Part shown: positions 1 to 9,155 of the stretch, piece by piece
How the letters are laid out: each line of letters opens with the position of its first letter
Numbering within the stretch: position 1 is the first letter of the stretch
NCBI RefSeq assembly: GCF_011762485.1
Contig: NZ_JAAKGI010000027.1
Span: 73,747-137,746, forward strand
DNA: 64,000 nucleotides
From: Yeosuana marina
GTDB lineage: Bacteria > Bacteroidota > Bacteroidia > Flavobacteriales > Flavobacteriaceae
Direction of reading: 5' to 3'
Notes under the pieces: model-generated
The model's input: only the letters and a program-made list of their open reading frames with translations
What the model was told of the DNA's origin: nothing
Databases searched by the model: none
Made by a program: the position numbers and the translations under genes

Positions 1-868
1 ACAGGTCACTCGAACTGACAGGGGTAACGAGTGATTATTTAAAAACCTAGATGTCACTTCGAGTGGTTTTCGAAGCATGAGAAAATTGTATCGAGAAGCA
101 ATACACTAAAAATAGTTCTCGATACGATTCTCCTGCGTCGAATCACTCGAACTGACAAGGTTCTCGATACAATCTATGTCGTTCCTCCGTAGATCACTCG
201 AACTGACAAAAGCGTTAATACTGTCACTTCGAGTGGATTTGTGTAGTGCAACGGAACAAATTTGTATCGAGAAGCAATGCACTAAAAATAGTTCGCGATA
301 CAATTCTCCTACGTCGAATCACTCGAACTGACAAGGTTCTCGATACAACCTGTGTCGTTCCTCCGTAGATCACTCGAACTGACAGAGAGGAACAGAAGGT
401 TATTTAAAAACTAAATGTCACTTCGAGTGGTTTTCGAAGTATGAGAAAATTGTATCGAGAAGCAATACACTAAAAATAGTTCTCGATACAATTCTCCTGC
501 GTCGAATCACTCGAACTGACAAGGTTCTCGATACAATCTATGTCTTTCCTCCGTAGATTACTCGAACTGACAAGGTTCTCGATACAATCTACGTCGTTCC
601 TCCGTAGATCACTCGAACTGACAAGGTTCTCGATACAACCTACGTCGTTCCTCCGTAGATCACTCGAACTGACAGAGAGGAACAGAAGGGTATTTAAAAA
701 CTAAATGTCACTTCGAGTGGATTTGTGTAGTGCAACGGAACAAATTTGTATCGAGAAGCAATACACTAAAAATAGTTCTCGATACAATCTACGTCGTTCC
801 TCCGTAGATCACTTGAACTGACAAGGTTCTCGATACAAAACCCTTTTCAAGGATTTCACTCGAACTGA
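1..868. repeat. Field of modular palindromic repeats (family A)
   Basis: Some 870 bases are built from one repeat family. The forward unit has a constant left arm TTCTCGATACAA, a variable inner palindrome, and a constant right arm TCACTCGAACTGACA. Inner palindromes include TCTACG...CGTAGA, ATTC...GAAT and AATTTGT...ACAAAT types. Four composite units, each a reverse-oriented copy joined to a forward copy through a spacer close to GCAATACACTAAAAATAG, lie at about 52-157, 222-333, 416-521 and 716-823; single forward units stand between them in tandem. The architecture resembles the REP/BIME repeats of other bacteria. No credible coding region is present. The same family recurs at 22541-22849 and 25134-25241. 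Confidence 0.85.
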
Positions 869-1277
869 CAAGGAGTTATGTTTTGATACGATGTATGCTG
901 TGGGAGTAAGGGCTTGGTTTTTTTGTAAACATATTTAAGGGTTTTGATGCGGTTGTTTTATGCCCAGTCTGTAATGGGAATGTTACTTTATATCTAACTA
1001 ATGAACTATTTTGTTAAGTTATTAACAGCTTTTTTGTTAAGACATTGTTTATAATTGGGTGTCTGTTTTACCCATGATTATTAGGTTTCTTTCGTAACTT
1101 TGAATCGTAGGTTTTATCATGTTAATAACTTTCTTAATAACTCGTTCTACGGTTTTTAACACATCCTTAACATTTCGTTAATTTTGTTTTGTTAACTAAT
1201 TAAATTTATGAAAGGATGAAAGCAATTTTAAAACATTTAGGAACCGTGTTTAAGAAACACCCAACATATTGTAGTTT
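869..1277. other. Noncoding AT-rich spacer
   Basis: No convincing gene is seen. The stretch is AT-rich with many GTTAA/TTAAC words. A perfect match to the Bacteroidota -7 motif, TAACTTTG, lies at 1095-1102 and could drive the small gene at 1278. A 35-codon frame starts with ATG at 1216 and overlaps that gene in another frame; nothing supports it as a gene. Confidence 0.4.
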
Positions 1278-1499
1278 ATGTACCGATATTGTATTTACCC
1301 GAAAGAAATCGCCATTATATTAGGCAAAAGTTATACCCATTCCTGCCAATTGGTTAGAACCATTAAAGATGCTTATGGTATTACCTCAAAACGCTCCATT
1401 AGTATTAAAGAGTTTTGTGAGTATATGGATTTACCCCATGATGATATTTTTAATATGATTAATCAATCTACAATGAGTCTTCGAGGTAAGTCAGCTTAA
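1278..1499 (+). CDS. Small helix-turn-helix-like hypothetical protein (73 aa)
   Basis: This 73-residue protein carries two short helical blocks: residues about 8-35 (PKEIAIILGKSYTHSCQLVR) look like a DNA-binding helix-turn-helix, and residues about 40-62 (SISIKEFCEYMDLPHDDIF) look like a second helical pair. Small proteins of this type are common and uncharacterised in Flavobacteriaceae; this is recalled, not searched. The reading frame has a stop (TAG, 1272-1274) just upstream, so ATG 1278 is the first possible start. A decayed second copy lies 400 bases downstream, which supports this being a real gene. It sits alone between a repeat field and the beta-helix lipoprotein gene, and its role is unknown. 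Confidence 0.5.
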   Translation: MYRYCIYPKEIAIILGKSYTHSCQLVRTIKDAYGITSKRSISIKEFCEYMDLPHDDIFNMINQSTMSLRGKSA

Positions 1500-1677
1500 T
1501 CCCTGCGTTCTCTATCTTTTTCTATTTTCCCTCCCCAATTTCCTTCTATTCCTTTTATTTATCTTAATAAGACCTGTGCCTTGATTCAAAGTATATGTAT
1601 TTTGCAGTTAAAATTATCAACAATTTAATAATCCATTTAATGGTTATTTATAGTTCATTTATTCTTGAATTGTATGA

Positions 1678-1864
1678 TAAAAAAATCGCTACCCTATGAG
1701 GCAAACCTTATACCTATTCCTGCCAATTGGTTAGAACTATTAAAGATGCTCAAAACGCCCTGTTAGTATTAAAGAGTTTTGTGAGTCTATGGATTTCCCC
1801 CATGATGCTATTATTTCATATGATTAATCAATCTACTATGAGTCTTCAAGGTAAATCAGCTTAA
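1678..1864 (+). pseudogene. Degenerate duplicate of the 73-aa helix-turn-helix-like gene
   Basis: The DNA matches 1307-1499 closely by eye, including the stretches encoding LVRTIKDA, IKEFC and NQSTMSL and the ending GCTTAA. It has lost about 12 bases (the codons for YGIT) and gained other small indels that break the frame, and the 5' end is missing. No intact frame spans it. It appears to be a tandem duplicate that has decayed. Confidence 0.75.
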
Positions 1865-2226
1865 TGAATATCCAGCCTATTTTTCTATTAATTTTTATTT
1901 TTACTTCAATAGTTTTGCCATTTAACTACTTCCTATAACCATCCCACTATCAAGTTATTAATAGTTATTAACAAGACCTTTTAAACCTGTACTATTCCCT
2001 TATTTTTGTGTTTCAAAAAAAATAAAGATCCAAAACGTCTTGATTGTCGTAGATAGGGTATATTATTATTTTAAAAAACAGTTTATCGATATTAAATTAC
2101 ACTTAAACGAAAATTATTCTAAACCACTATGTATTTTGTCGAAATAACAAAACTCTTAAACGATTTTTTTTAAATAATATTTAATTTTATAAAACACTAA
2201 TGATTCCCTCCCTAAATTTTAATTGT
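1865..2226. other. AT-rich noncoding region upstream of the beta-helix gene
   Basis: About 360 bases without a gene. The sequence is strongly AT-rich and should contain the promoter of the beta-helix lipoprotein gene, but I could not single out a convincing promoter motif or hairpin. Confidence 0.4.
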
Positions 2227-4197
2227 ATGACGTCTATTTTAAAACCTATGCTCTTTATTTTTTTAGTAACCATTTCTATTGCTTCCTGTAATAATGAAGA
2301 ATTGTTTGTAGAACCTACGGCCGATACGCCTGTTGAGACCACCACGCCTACCGATTCTACTAGTACGGATACCCCGACCCCTCCTGAAGATACCGTTGAC
2401 CCCGTTAATACAACCACACCCTGTGATTTTGATTTAAGCACCGCCAGTTCTGGGGATACCATTATTATCAATTGTTTGATGGATTTAAATGGCCAAACCA
2501 TTAATTTACCTTCTAATGTTACCATCCTCTATGAAGGGGGCGATATTACCAACGGGACGCTTAATTTTTCTGATAATTCTGTCATTTCTGGTGAGTTGTT
2601 AAACTCCAGCGTCACCCTTAGCGGTAGTACTCCACAATTAAAAGACCCTACCTTTAACTTTGATCCAACACGTTGGGATATTGTTCAAGGTGAGGTGTCT
2701 GATGACGTAGCTCAACGTAATCGTGATTTATTGGTAAGCTATTTTGAACAAGCTAAAGCTTTGGGGGCCACAACCTTTAAAATTGATACCCTAGACGCTT
2801 ATTTTAAAACAGATGATCCTACTGTTCAATCAAGTGAAGGAGCTATTAATGTACCATCTGATTTTCATTTATTAATGTCAGATAACACCCATTTAAGACA
2901 GCAACCAAATAATAATAAAAGCACTATTTTATTAGCAGTATTTAAAGTATCAAATGTAATTATAGAAGGAGGTTTTTTTCATGGAGACCGAGATACCCAT
3001 GATTATTCTGATGGTGAAACACATGAATGGGGGCATTCAATACGAGTAGGAGGTTCAGAGAATGTTACGATCAAAGGAATTACCAGTATAGATGCAGGTG
3101 GTGATGGAATTTCTATTGGTTCACATGGTCATGCATACGATACTTTTTACCGACCAACAGATAACCTTTTAATAACAGGCTGTACTATTATTAGAAACAG
3201 ACGTAATGGAATCTCCATAGGAGATGGAAGAAATATAGTTATTGAAAATAATGAGTTTATTGATAATGGTGTAGACACAGAACTTTCAAAAGGAACTGCG
3301 CCAAGAATGGCTATTGATATTGAAGCACAAAACAATGGTGGTGTTGTTTATCAAATAGCAAAAGATATTACTATAAGAAACAATACAGAAACGGGTGCTG
3401 CATTTTTCTCTTTTTATATTGCATCTGGAAGTAATGTAACCATTGAAGATAATAATACACAAGGCTCTATTGGTTTTTATGAATCGCACGATTCAGTTAT
3501 TAGAAACAATACTATAATAGCAACGTCTAATGAGCAAAAAACAAGTAGTACAGGTTTATTAGGAGGTGTTTCTCCTACTATTTATGGAAACTATAACAAT
3601 AAAATTTATGGTAATAAAGTGACTGGGTACGCTATTGGTTTAGATGTAGTTAATTTCAATAATGAGATTTATGACAACGAGATTATTAATTGCAAAACAG
3701 GTATTATAATTAATGAGTTAAAAGATAGTAGCATACATGATAATGTTATAAAAAGTACATCAGACAGAAGTATGGGGATTATAACAAAAGCTTCAACAAG
3801 CTCAATAAATAATGTAACTATTAAAAACAATACTATTGATGTAGTATTAAGTGCCTTTAAAATGCAGGATGTTAATTTAGATAACACAAATAATAGTTTT
3901 AATATAATAAACAACACTACAAAATCAAATGGAGGAACTTCATCTTTTAATAATTTAAGTGGTTTAGTGTTTAATGATAATATTAATGAAGGCGGATTTA
4001 GAATGGTTGGTGCTACTAATTCAACATTTGCAAATAATACCATTAAAACAAACGGTTCAATAGGTCTTGATTTTTCTAGCTTAAATGATAATATAGAAGT
4101 ATTTAACAATGCTATTACAATTAACGGAACTTCTGAATGTATAAGGGATAAACAAGATAATACCAACCTTAATATTTATAATAATACGTGTAATTAA
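2227..4197 (+). CDS. Secreted right-handed parallel beta-helix lipoprotein
   Basis: The protein begins with a lipoprotein signal peptide: hydrophobic LFIFLVTISIA followed by a lipobox with Cys21 (numbered from ATG 2227). An upstream ATG at 2200 is in frame, but the 2227 start gives a normal-length signal peptide. A Thr/Pro/Asp-rich linker (about residues 27-65) tethers a large domain full of repeating N-N-x-I / I-x-x-N-x-I segments such as NVTIKNNTI and NNEIYDNEI. This pattern is typical of right-handed parallel beta-helix proteins of the pectate lyase or alginate epimerase fold. Such proteins bind, cleave or epimerise polysaccharides. No catalytic residues could be assigned. It converges on the exopolysaccharide cluster and may act on that polymer at the cell surface; this is inference. 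Confidence 0.8.
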   Translation: MTSILKPMLFIFLVTISIASCNNEELFVEPTADTPVETTTPTDSTSTDTPTPPEDTVDPVNTTTPCDFDLSTASSGDTIIINCLMDLNGQTINLPSNVTILYEGGDITNGTLNFSDNSVISGELLNSSVTLSGSTPQLKDPTFNFDPTRWDIVQGEVSDDVAQRNRDLLVSYFEQAKALGATTFKIDTLDAYFKTDDPTVQSSEGAINVPSDFHLLMSDNTHLRQQPNNNKSTILLAVFKVSNVIIEGGFFHGDRDTHDYSDGETHEWGHSIRVGGSENVTIKGITSIDAGGDGISIGSHGHAYDTFYRPTDNLLITGCTIIRNRRNGISIGDGRNIVIENNEFIDNGVDTELSKGTAPRMAIDIEAQNNGGVVYQIAKDITIRNNTETGAAFFSFYIASGSNVTIEDNNTQGSIGFYESHDSVIRNNTIIATSNEQKTSSTGLLGGVSPTIYGNYNNKIYGNKVTGYAIGLDVVNFNNEIYDNEIINCKTGIIINELKDSSIHDNVIKSTSDRSMGIITKASTSSINNVTIKNNTIDVVLSAFKMQDVNLDNTNNSFNIINNTTKSNGGTSSFNNLSGLVFNDNINEGGFRMVGATNSTFANNTIKTNGSIGLDFSSLNDNIEVFNNAITINGTSECIRDKQDNTNLNIYNNTCN

Positions 4198-4230
4198 AAA
4201 TATTTTAGAGCAGTTCCTATTCAAATTGAA

Positions 4231-4266
4231 GAATACACTTTTCTCAATGAAAGGTGTATTCTTTCC
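4231..4266. terminator. Bidirectional terminator between convergent genes
   Basis: GAATACACTTTTC at 4231-4243 pairs with GAAAGGTGTATTC at 4249-4261, a 13-bp stem with one G-U pair and a 5-base loop. T-rich sequence follows on the plus strand. The hairpin sits between the beta-helix gene and the oppositely oriented SGNH gene. Its right arm overlaps the last codons and stop of the SGNH gene. Confidence 0.75.
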
Positions 4267-5203
4267 CCAATATATGATTAGTTAATTTTTTTTTAATTGA
4301 TTGTGTAAATAACTCAGCTCCTTCTTTAGACAAATGATCTTTGTCCTTCCAATATCCAAGTAAATTGTTTCCCTTAAAATAATCTGTTAAATCATAATAT
4401 ATTAATTTTTTTGTTTTCATAATTTCACTTAATTTATCATTGTCATTTTTACAGGTATCATTAAATTTTGGCGAAGTGAAAAAAATGATTGTTTTATTAT
4501 TTTCTTCACAAAATAGTTTTAGCTCATCTAAGTAGCTGTTATAAATTTTATTTATAGCCAACCGCTGTTGACATTTTTCTGATATTTCGTCGCTTAGAAT
4601 ATTTTTGAAAATTTTTCTTTGATTTTCATTTACATAAATAGGGTCATAACCAAAATACGTTTTATAATTATAATTTGGTTTGAAATAGTTTTTTAATATT
4701 CCCAAGACAGAACTATTATAACTCAAACTCCAATAAAAATTTTGGATAATATTATTTTGTCCTAATTTATCAATTTCATTTTTTATAATTTTATTTCTGT
4801 TATATTTTGAATTCAAAGCTTGTATATCAACGCCTGTATAATTTTCTGAAAATGCATTTTCTGTATCAATTTGTAATAAGATTATTTGTTTTTTTTCTTT
4901 TGGCAAAAGTTTAATCAAAGTTGCGGGGTATGCTATTTTACGCCCATCCATTCCCATATTGAAACTATTTTGAGATATCATAAGTGGATCTATATTATGA
5001 TTGGCTCTTGAACTTCCAAAAACAATAAAATCAACATCATCTTTTATTTTCAAAAAATGATTTAGTTTACCAATACTTTGGCCTGTAAAAACCTGATCAC
5101 TTATTGTATTAAGAACAAAAAAAACTATTTTGTCGACAAGAAGTGTAATAAGAAGAATAAAAACAAAAGTTTTTATAATATATTTTAAATTCTTTGTGTC
5201 CAT
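4244..5203 (-). CDS. Membrane-anchored SGNH-hydrolase-like protein (AlgJ/DltD-like), polysaccharide O-acylation partner
   Basis: One N-terminal membrane segment (about residues 9-31) is followed by an extracytoplasmic domain with an SGNH-type first block, FGSSRA at residues 62-67. The likely nucleophile is Ser65. A C-terminal DKDHLS motif (about residue 285) fits the catalytic Asp-x-x-His. Proteins of this kind work with an MBOAT membrane protein to move acyl, usually acetyl, groups onto a polysaccharide outside the membrane, as AlgJ/AlgX and DltD do. The MBOAT gene ends only 4 bases upstream, so the two form a pair. It is the last gene of the minus-strand exopolysaccharide cluster. The acyl group and sugar acceptor cannot be read from the sequence. 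Confidence 0.75.
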   Translation of the reverse strand: MDTKNLKYIIKTFVFILLITLLVDKIVFFVLNTISDQVFTGQSIGKLNHFLKIKDDVDFIVFGSSRANHNIDPLMISQNSFNMGMDGRKIAYPATLIKLLPKEKKQIILLQIDTENAFSENYTGVDIQALNSKYNRNKIIKNEIDKLGQNNIIQNFYWSLSYNSSVLGILKNYFKPNYNYKTYFGYDPIYVNENQRKIFKNILSDEISEKCQQRLAINKIYNSYLDELKLFCEENNKTIIFFTSPKFNDTCKNDNDKLSEIMKTKKLIYYDLTDYFKGNNLLGYWKDKDHLSKEGAELFTQSIKKKLTNHILGKEYTFH

Positions 5204-5207
5204 AGCT

Positions 5208-6626
5208 TTAAAATTGAAAATAAATAAAATTATTCGAGGTAGAATAAAATAGGTTAATTAGAATTATAATGACAGAAGATATAATGGCTATTTTAGTAAT
5301 ACTGAATTTTGCTCCAAAATTTTCTAAATCTATCTTTTTATTAAAGATATAAAGGTCAAATAATATCCCCATTGATAAAACAAGTATAGCATTTATAACT
5401 GAATTTATATCGCCTATAAATGGCATAGAAAAGTCAAATTGAATTATTTTTTTTATTGCTATGGTTGCGGAATTTAAACTTTGTGCTCTAAAAAATATCC
5501 ACGAGAATAGCACTATAGTAAATGTTATTGGATAACCTAGAAACCCAAAACCATTTAATTTATGCGCATATGGAGTAGATTTAAAATATTTTTCTAAGCT
5601 TAATACAGTACCATGTATACCACCCCAAATAATAAAGGTCCAATTAGCACCATGCCATAAGCCCCCTAGCAGCATGGTTAGCATTAAATTGCGGTATGTA
5701 ATTTTTATTCCTTTTCTATTGCCTCCTAGTGAGATATATAAATAGTCTCTTAACCAAAAGGATAAAGACATATGCCATTTTCTCCAAAACTCAGTCAATG
5801 ATTTTGAAAAATACGGCAGATTAAAATTTTGGTTGAATTTGAATCCTAATAATTTTGCAGTACCAATCGCAATATCTGAGTAACCTGCAAAATCATAATA
5901 TATTTGAAATGCATATAAAAAAGTTGCTAATATTATGGAAGTAGAATTATAAATCCCAATATCTCCATAGATTGTATCTACATAAATACCTAGTGAATCA
6001 GCAATTACTATTTTACGAAAGAGACCGACTAATATTTGAATTACACCTTCATTAAACCATTCTTTTTTAAAAATCCTTTTTTTCTCTATCTGTGGTAGTA
6101 AATTAGTAGCTCTTTCAATTGGGCCTGCAACTAACTGGGGAAAAAAGGCGATATAAGTAAAAAAAGATATGATGTTTTTAGTTGGTTGTAATTGTTTTCT
6201 ATAAATATCAATAGTATAACTTAAAGTTTGAAATGTATAAAAACTTATACCTACAGGCAAAATAATATTTAATGTTAAATCATTGGGATGCCATCCGAAT
6301 TTAGTCATTAAATCTGTAAATGATTCGGCAAAAAAATTGTAATATTTGAATATAGATAATAAACCTAAATTTGCAATTAAACTTACTAGTAACCAATTTT
6401 TTCTTTTTTTAACTGTGTTTGATTTGAATATTTCAGAACCTGCTTTAAAATCAATAAAAGAACTCAAAATTATTAAGGATAGAAATCTCCAATCCCACCA
6501 AGCGTAAAAAATATAACTTGATATTAGTAATAAAATATTTTGTTTGCTGAGATTGTTATTAAGCAGCCAATAAAGCATAAAAATTATTGTAAAAAAAACA
6601 AGAAACTCAAATGAATTAAATAACAT
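5208..6626 (-). CDS. MBOAT family O-acyltransferase (AlgI-like)
   Basis: This 472-residue polytopic membrane protein has the MBOAT hallmark LWHGANWTFIIWGGIHG, with the presumed catalytic His at residue 325 and a second His at 338. The N-terminal MLFNSFEFLVFF and the central FWRKWHMSLS..LRDYLYISLGGNR are typical of the AlgI group. It should pass an acyl group, usually acetyl, across the membrane to the SGNH partner encoded 4 bases downstream. The PaaK-like gene lies 4 bases upstream, so the three are probably co-translated parts of one transcript. The length is normal for the family. Confidence 0.88.
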   Translation of the reverse strand: MLFNSFEFLVFFTIIFMLYWLLNNNLSKQNILLLISSYIFYAWWDWRFLSLIILSSFIDFKAGSEIFKSNTVKKRKNWLLVSLIANLGLLSIFKYYNFFAESFTDLMTKFGWHPNDLTLNIILPVGISFYTFQTLSYTIDIYRKQLQPTKNIISFFTYIAFFPQLVAGPIERATNLLPQIEKKRIFKKEWFNEGVIQILVGLFRKIVIADSLGIYVDTIYGDIGIYNSTSIILATFLYAFQIYYDFAGYSDIAIGTAKLLGFKFNQNFNLPYFSKSLTEFWRKWHMSLSFWLRDYLYISLGGNRKGIKITYRNLMLTMLLGGLWHGANWTFIIWGGIHGTVLSLEKYFKSTPYAHKLNGFGFLGYPITFTIVLFSWIFFRAQSLNSATIAIKKIIQFDFSMPFIGDINSVINAILVLSMGILFDLYIFNKKIDLENFGAKFSITKIAIISSVIIILINLFYSTSNNFIYFQF

Positions 6627-6630
6627 GGTC

Positions 6631-8007
6631 TTAGATTTTTAATGTATTCTTAACTAAGAGAAACTTACCACTTTTTTCAACAGGTATGTCCGTTACATAT
6701 TCTATTTTAATGTTCATTAGTGGTCCTACTCGGTCTATAATATTTTTTAGAAACGTGCTTTCTTCTTTTAAAGAGAAAATATTTTCATCTTTATTAATAA
6801 GGACTATTATCTCATCTGGTACATGCTGTTGTATTTGAAATTTAATGATGCCATGAACCCCTTTAAGACAATTGGATATATTTCCTAAATTAATTTTTCC
6901 TGTTTCTTCAGAATAAATATAATCAGACATTCGTCCTAAAATTTGTTTTACTGTTGGATTATGATTCCCACAAGAGCAGGTGTCGTCACTTAGTTCAATT
7001 TCATCCCCGATATCATATCTAATTAATGGTGTTCCATGGGTATTAAATGAGGTAACTATGAGTCTTCCCTTTTGAGCAGGCTGGTTATTGTTATCTAACA
7101 CTTCAAAAACACCACTTTGCAATTCTAAATGTAATTTTTTGTTTTTACATTCTACTATAAATGGTGCTCCTTCAGACGATGCATATTGATTATATAGGTT
7201 TGTTTTAAAATACCCTTCTAACACATGGCGAATATCATCCGTAATGGTTTCAGCTGTTGGGAATATTGCTTTAATGACATGCTCTGGAAACTCTATATTA
7301 TTATTTTTACCATATTTAGCAATCTCATACATGGTAGATGGAAAGCCCACCATATATTGAGGCTTATAGGATATTAGATTTTTTAGGTAATGTTCTAAAT
7401 ATGTAGTGTGTATATGGAAGGTAGAGTAGTAGCGCACCTTATATATATAATCTGTTTTCCAAAACCTATTTTTTTGTAGATCTTTTTTAGTTAAAAGATT
7501 TTTGCCGCTAAACCATGCTGTTTTCTTGCCTAATTGGTATCCAAATCCATTTCTAAAATTATCCAGTATGGCAAATCGCTCCTGTATATCTGTAGAGGTA
7601 TATAAAACTTCAAGGGATTTACCAGTTGTTCCTCCTGTTTTAGAAAGAACCCCGGTACTTTTATCTATGGTATATATGTCATGGATATTTTTTCGTAATG
7701 TTTCCTTATCTATAACTGGTAATTGCTGAATATTATCCAAGTTTTCAGGATTTTTTATTTTTTTGAAGATGCTGTTATAATATTTTGATTTTTCATTTAC
7801 ATACTTTACAAAATCTCTATACTTCTTGGTCTGTATGTCTTTTAAGTCGTCATAAGACAAGCTTCTGTTTTTTAGATATTGTTTTTTAAACTCCTTATAT
7901 TTAGAACCATATCGTTTATTATAAGCGACTATATTAAATAACGATATGATTATATTCTGAACGATATGTGGAGATTTTAGATATATCTTGTCTTTTATAT
8001 TTGTCAT
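6631..8007 (-). CDS. PaaK/CapK-like adenylate-forming enzyme
   Basis: This is a 458-residue cytoplasmic protein of the phenylacetate-CoA ligase (PaaK) superfamily. It has the Gly/Thr-rich nucleotide-binding loop TGGTTGK at residues 124-130, the ASSEG segment (about 277) and YDIGDE (about 336) of the adenylation core. A CSCG pair follows. Homologues called CapK sit in capsule clusters and are poorly characterised; they may activate an acid for attachment to the polymer. The position 4 bases from the MBOAT gene suggests that it activates the group transferred by the MBOAT/SGNH pair, or attaches an amide substituent to a uronic acid. That link is inference; the family assignment is firm. Confidence 0.78.
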   Translation of the reverse strand: MTNIKDKIYLKSPHIVQNIIISLFNIVAYNKRYGSKYKEFKKQYLKNRSLSYDDLKDIQTKKYRDFVKYVNEKSKYYNSIFKKIKNPENLDNIQQLPVIDKETLRKNIHDIYTIDKSTGVLSKTGGTTGKSLEVLYTSTDIQERFAILDNFRNGFGYQLGKKTAWFSGKNLLTKKDLQKNRFWKTDYIYKVRYYSTFHIHTTYLEHYLKNLISYKPQYMVGFPSTMYEIAKYGKNNNIEFPEHVIKAIFPTAETITDDIRHVLEGYFKTNLYNQYASSEGAPFIVECKNKKLHLELQSGVFEVLDNNNQPAQKGRLIVTSFNTHGTPLIRYDIGDEIELSDDTCSCGNHNPTVKQILGRMSDYIYSEETGKINLGNISNCLKGVHGIIKFQIQQHVPDEIIVLINKDENIFSLKEESTFLKNIIDRVGPLMNIKIEYVTDIPVEKSGKFLLVKNTLKI

Positions 8008-8010
8008 ACT

Positions 8011-9153
8011 CTATACACGTATTTGTTTTAAATAAAATTCCTGAACTAATTCTGCATTTTTATGAATATCATAGCCTTTGTTTTTTAACAATTCAACATG
8101 ATCCTTTTTTGTTTCTGTCATTTTTTCTAAAATTTTATCTGCCCAGATATCTGAATCTTCGGTTAAGGGTAGGTATGTTATATCGTCTGTGAGCGCAACT
8201 TCCTTAGTTATTTTATCAGAAGCAAAAACTTTTAAGCCCGCAGATTGTGCTTCAATTAAGGTTACCGGAAGCCCTTCATAAAAAGACGGAAAAACAAACA
8301 TATCCATCATTTGATATAATTGAGGAATATCTGTGCGTACACCCAAAAACAGTACCTTATTTGCTATCTCTAAGTTTTTAACTTCTGTCTCTAATTTTTC
8401 TCTCATAGTACCATCGCCTACAAGAACCAAAACGCAGTTGTCTTTTTTGTTAAGCAAACTCTTAAAAATTTGAAATAAAAACAAGTGATTCTTTTGGCTT
8501 GAAAATCGTCCTACATGACCGATCACCACCTTATCTTCTAAGGCATTTCTTTTTTTATATGATTTACTTATTTCTGGGTTATATGTAAATGCTTCGGTAT
8601 CAATAGCATTATTCATAATCGTAAATGTAGTTTCTTCGCCAAACAACCAGTTTCCTGCTTTTTCGCCACATGAGAAATAATGCGTTGGGGCGTTTTTAAT
8701 TTTCTTTTTAAGTTGAAATTTAATAAGTTTTTTAAACGTTTCCTTTAAGCTTTCATTTTTTTGTATGACATCTTTAAGTTTTATAGGTTCAATAGCAATA
8801 TGTGCATGGGCAATACGGCACGGAATATTAAATTCTTTAGCAATTTTTAATGGAAAACAACTAAATGTATTTAGGTGAGAATGAACAATTTTATACTGTT
8901 GGTTTGTTTTAAAGAACGCTCTTAATGCTTTATAGTAGTTATTTGGTAATAAGGGGTTTATGGGCGTTAATTTATACATTCTTCCTCCTAAGCTTTCTAT
9001 TTCATCATCAAAAGCTCCTTTTTCTTTTCTATGTACCAAAAAATCAAATTGTATTTTAGTGCGGTCTATAGCTCTATAATAATTCATAATCATAGATTCT
9101 GCACCCCCTCTGTTCATGACCGTAAAAACTTGTAATACCCTAACTACACTCAT
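8011..9153 (-). CDS. Glycosyltransferase, GT4 family
   Basis: The 380-residue protein has a two-domain GT-B layout. The N-terminal acceptor half opens with VLQVFTVMNRGGAESM. The C-terminal donor half starts near HVGRFSSQKNH and carries the E-x7-E signature in YEGLPVTLIEA (about residues 293-303). GT4 enzymes transfer a sugar from a nucleotide donor with retention of configuration. It lies 3 bases from its neighbours on both sides in the exopolysaccharide cluster. It probably adds one sugar to the lipid-linked repeat unit on the cytoplasmic membrane face. Donor and linkage are unknown. Confidence 0.88.
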   Translation of the reverse strand: MSVVRVLQVFTVMNRGGAESMIMNYYRAIDRTKIQFDFLVHRKEKGAFDDEIESLGGRMYKLTPINPLLPNNYYKALRAFFKTNQQYKIVHSHLNTFSCFPLKIAKEFNIPCRIAHAHIAIEPIKLKDVIQKNESLKETFKKLIKFQLKKKIKNAPTHYFSCGEKAGNWLFGEETTFTIMNNAIDTEAFTYNPEISKSYKKRNALEDKVVIGHVGRFSSQKNHLFLFQIFKSLLNKKDNCVLVLVGDGTMREKLETEVKNLEIANKVLFLGVRTDIPQLYQMMDMFVFPSFYEGLPVTLIEAQSAGLKVFASDKITKEVALTDDITYLPLTEDSDIWADKILEKMTETKKDHVELLKNKGYDIHKNAELVQEFYLKQIRV

Positions 9154-9155
9154 TG

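Noticed and set aside
106..303. 65-codon minus-strand frame across the repeats
   Set aside because: It is read through repeat units and has no domain or conserved start; a chance frame.
1..868. Possible CRISPR array
   Set aside because: Repeats occur in both orientations, have unequal spacing and variable inner palindromes, and have no unique spacers of constant length; no cas genes are near.
3669..4166. 165-codon frame antisense to the beta-helix gene
   Set aside because: It mirrors the repetitive Asn/Ile codons of the real gene, which make long Leu/Ile/Val antisense frames; no start context or neighbour supports it.
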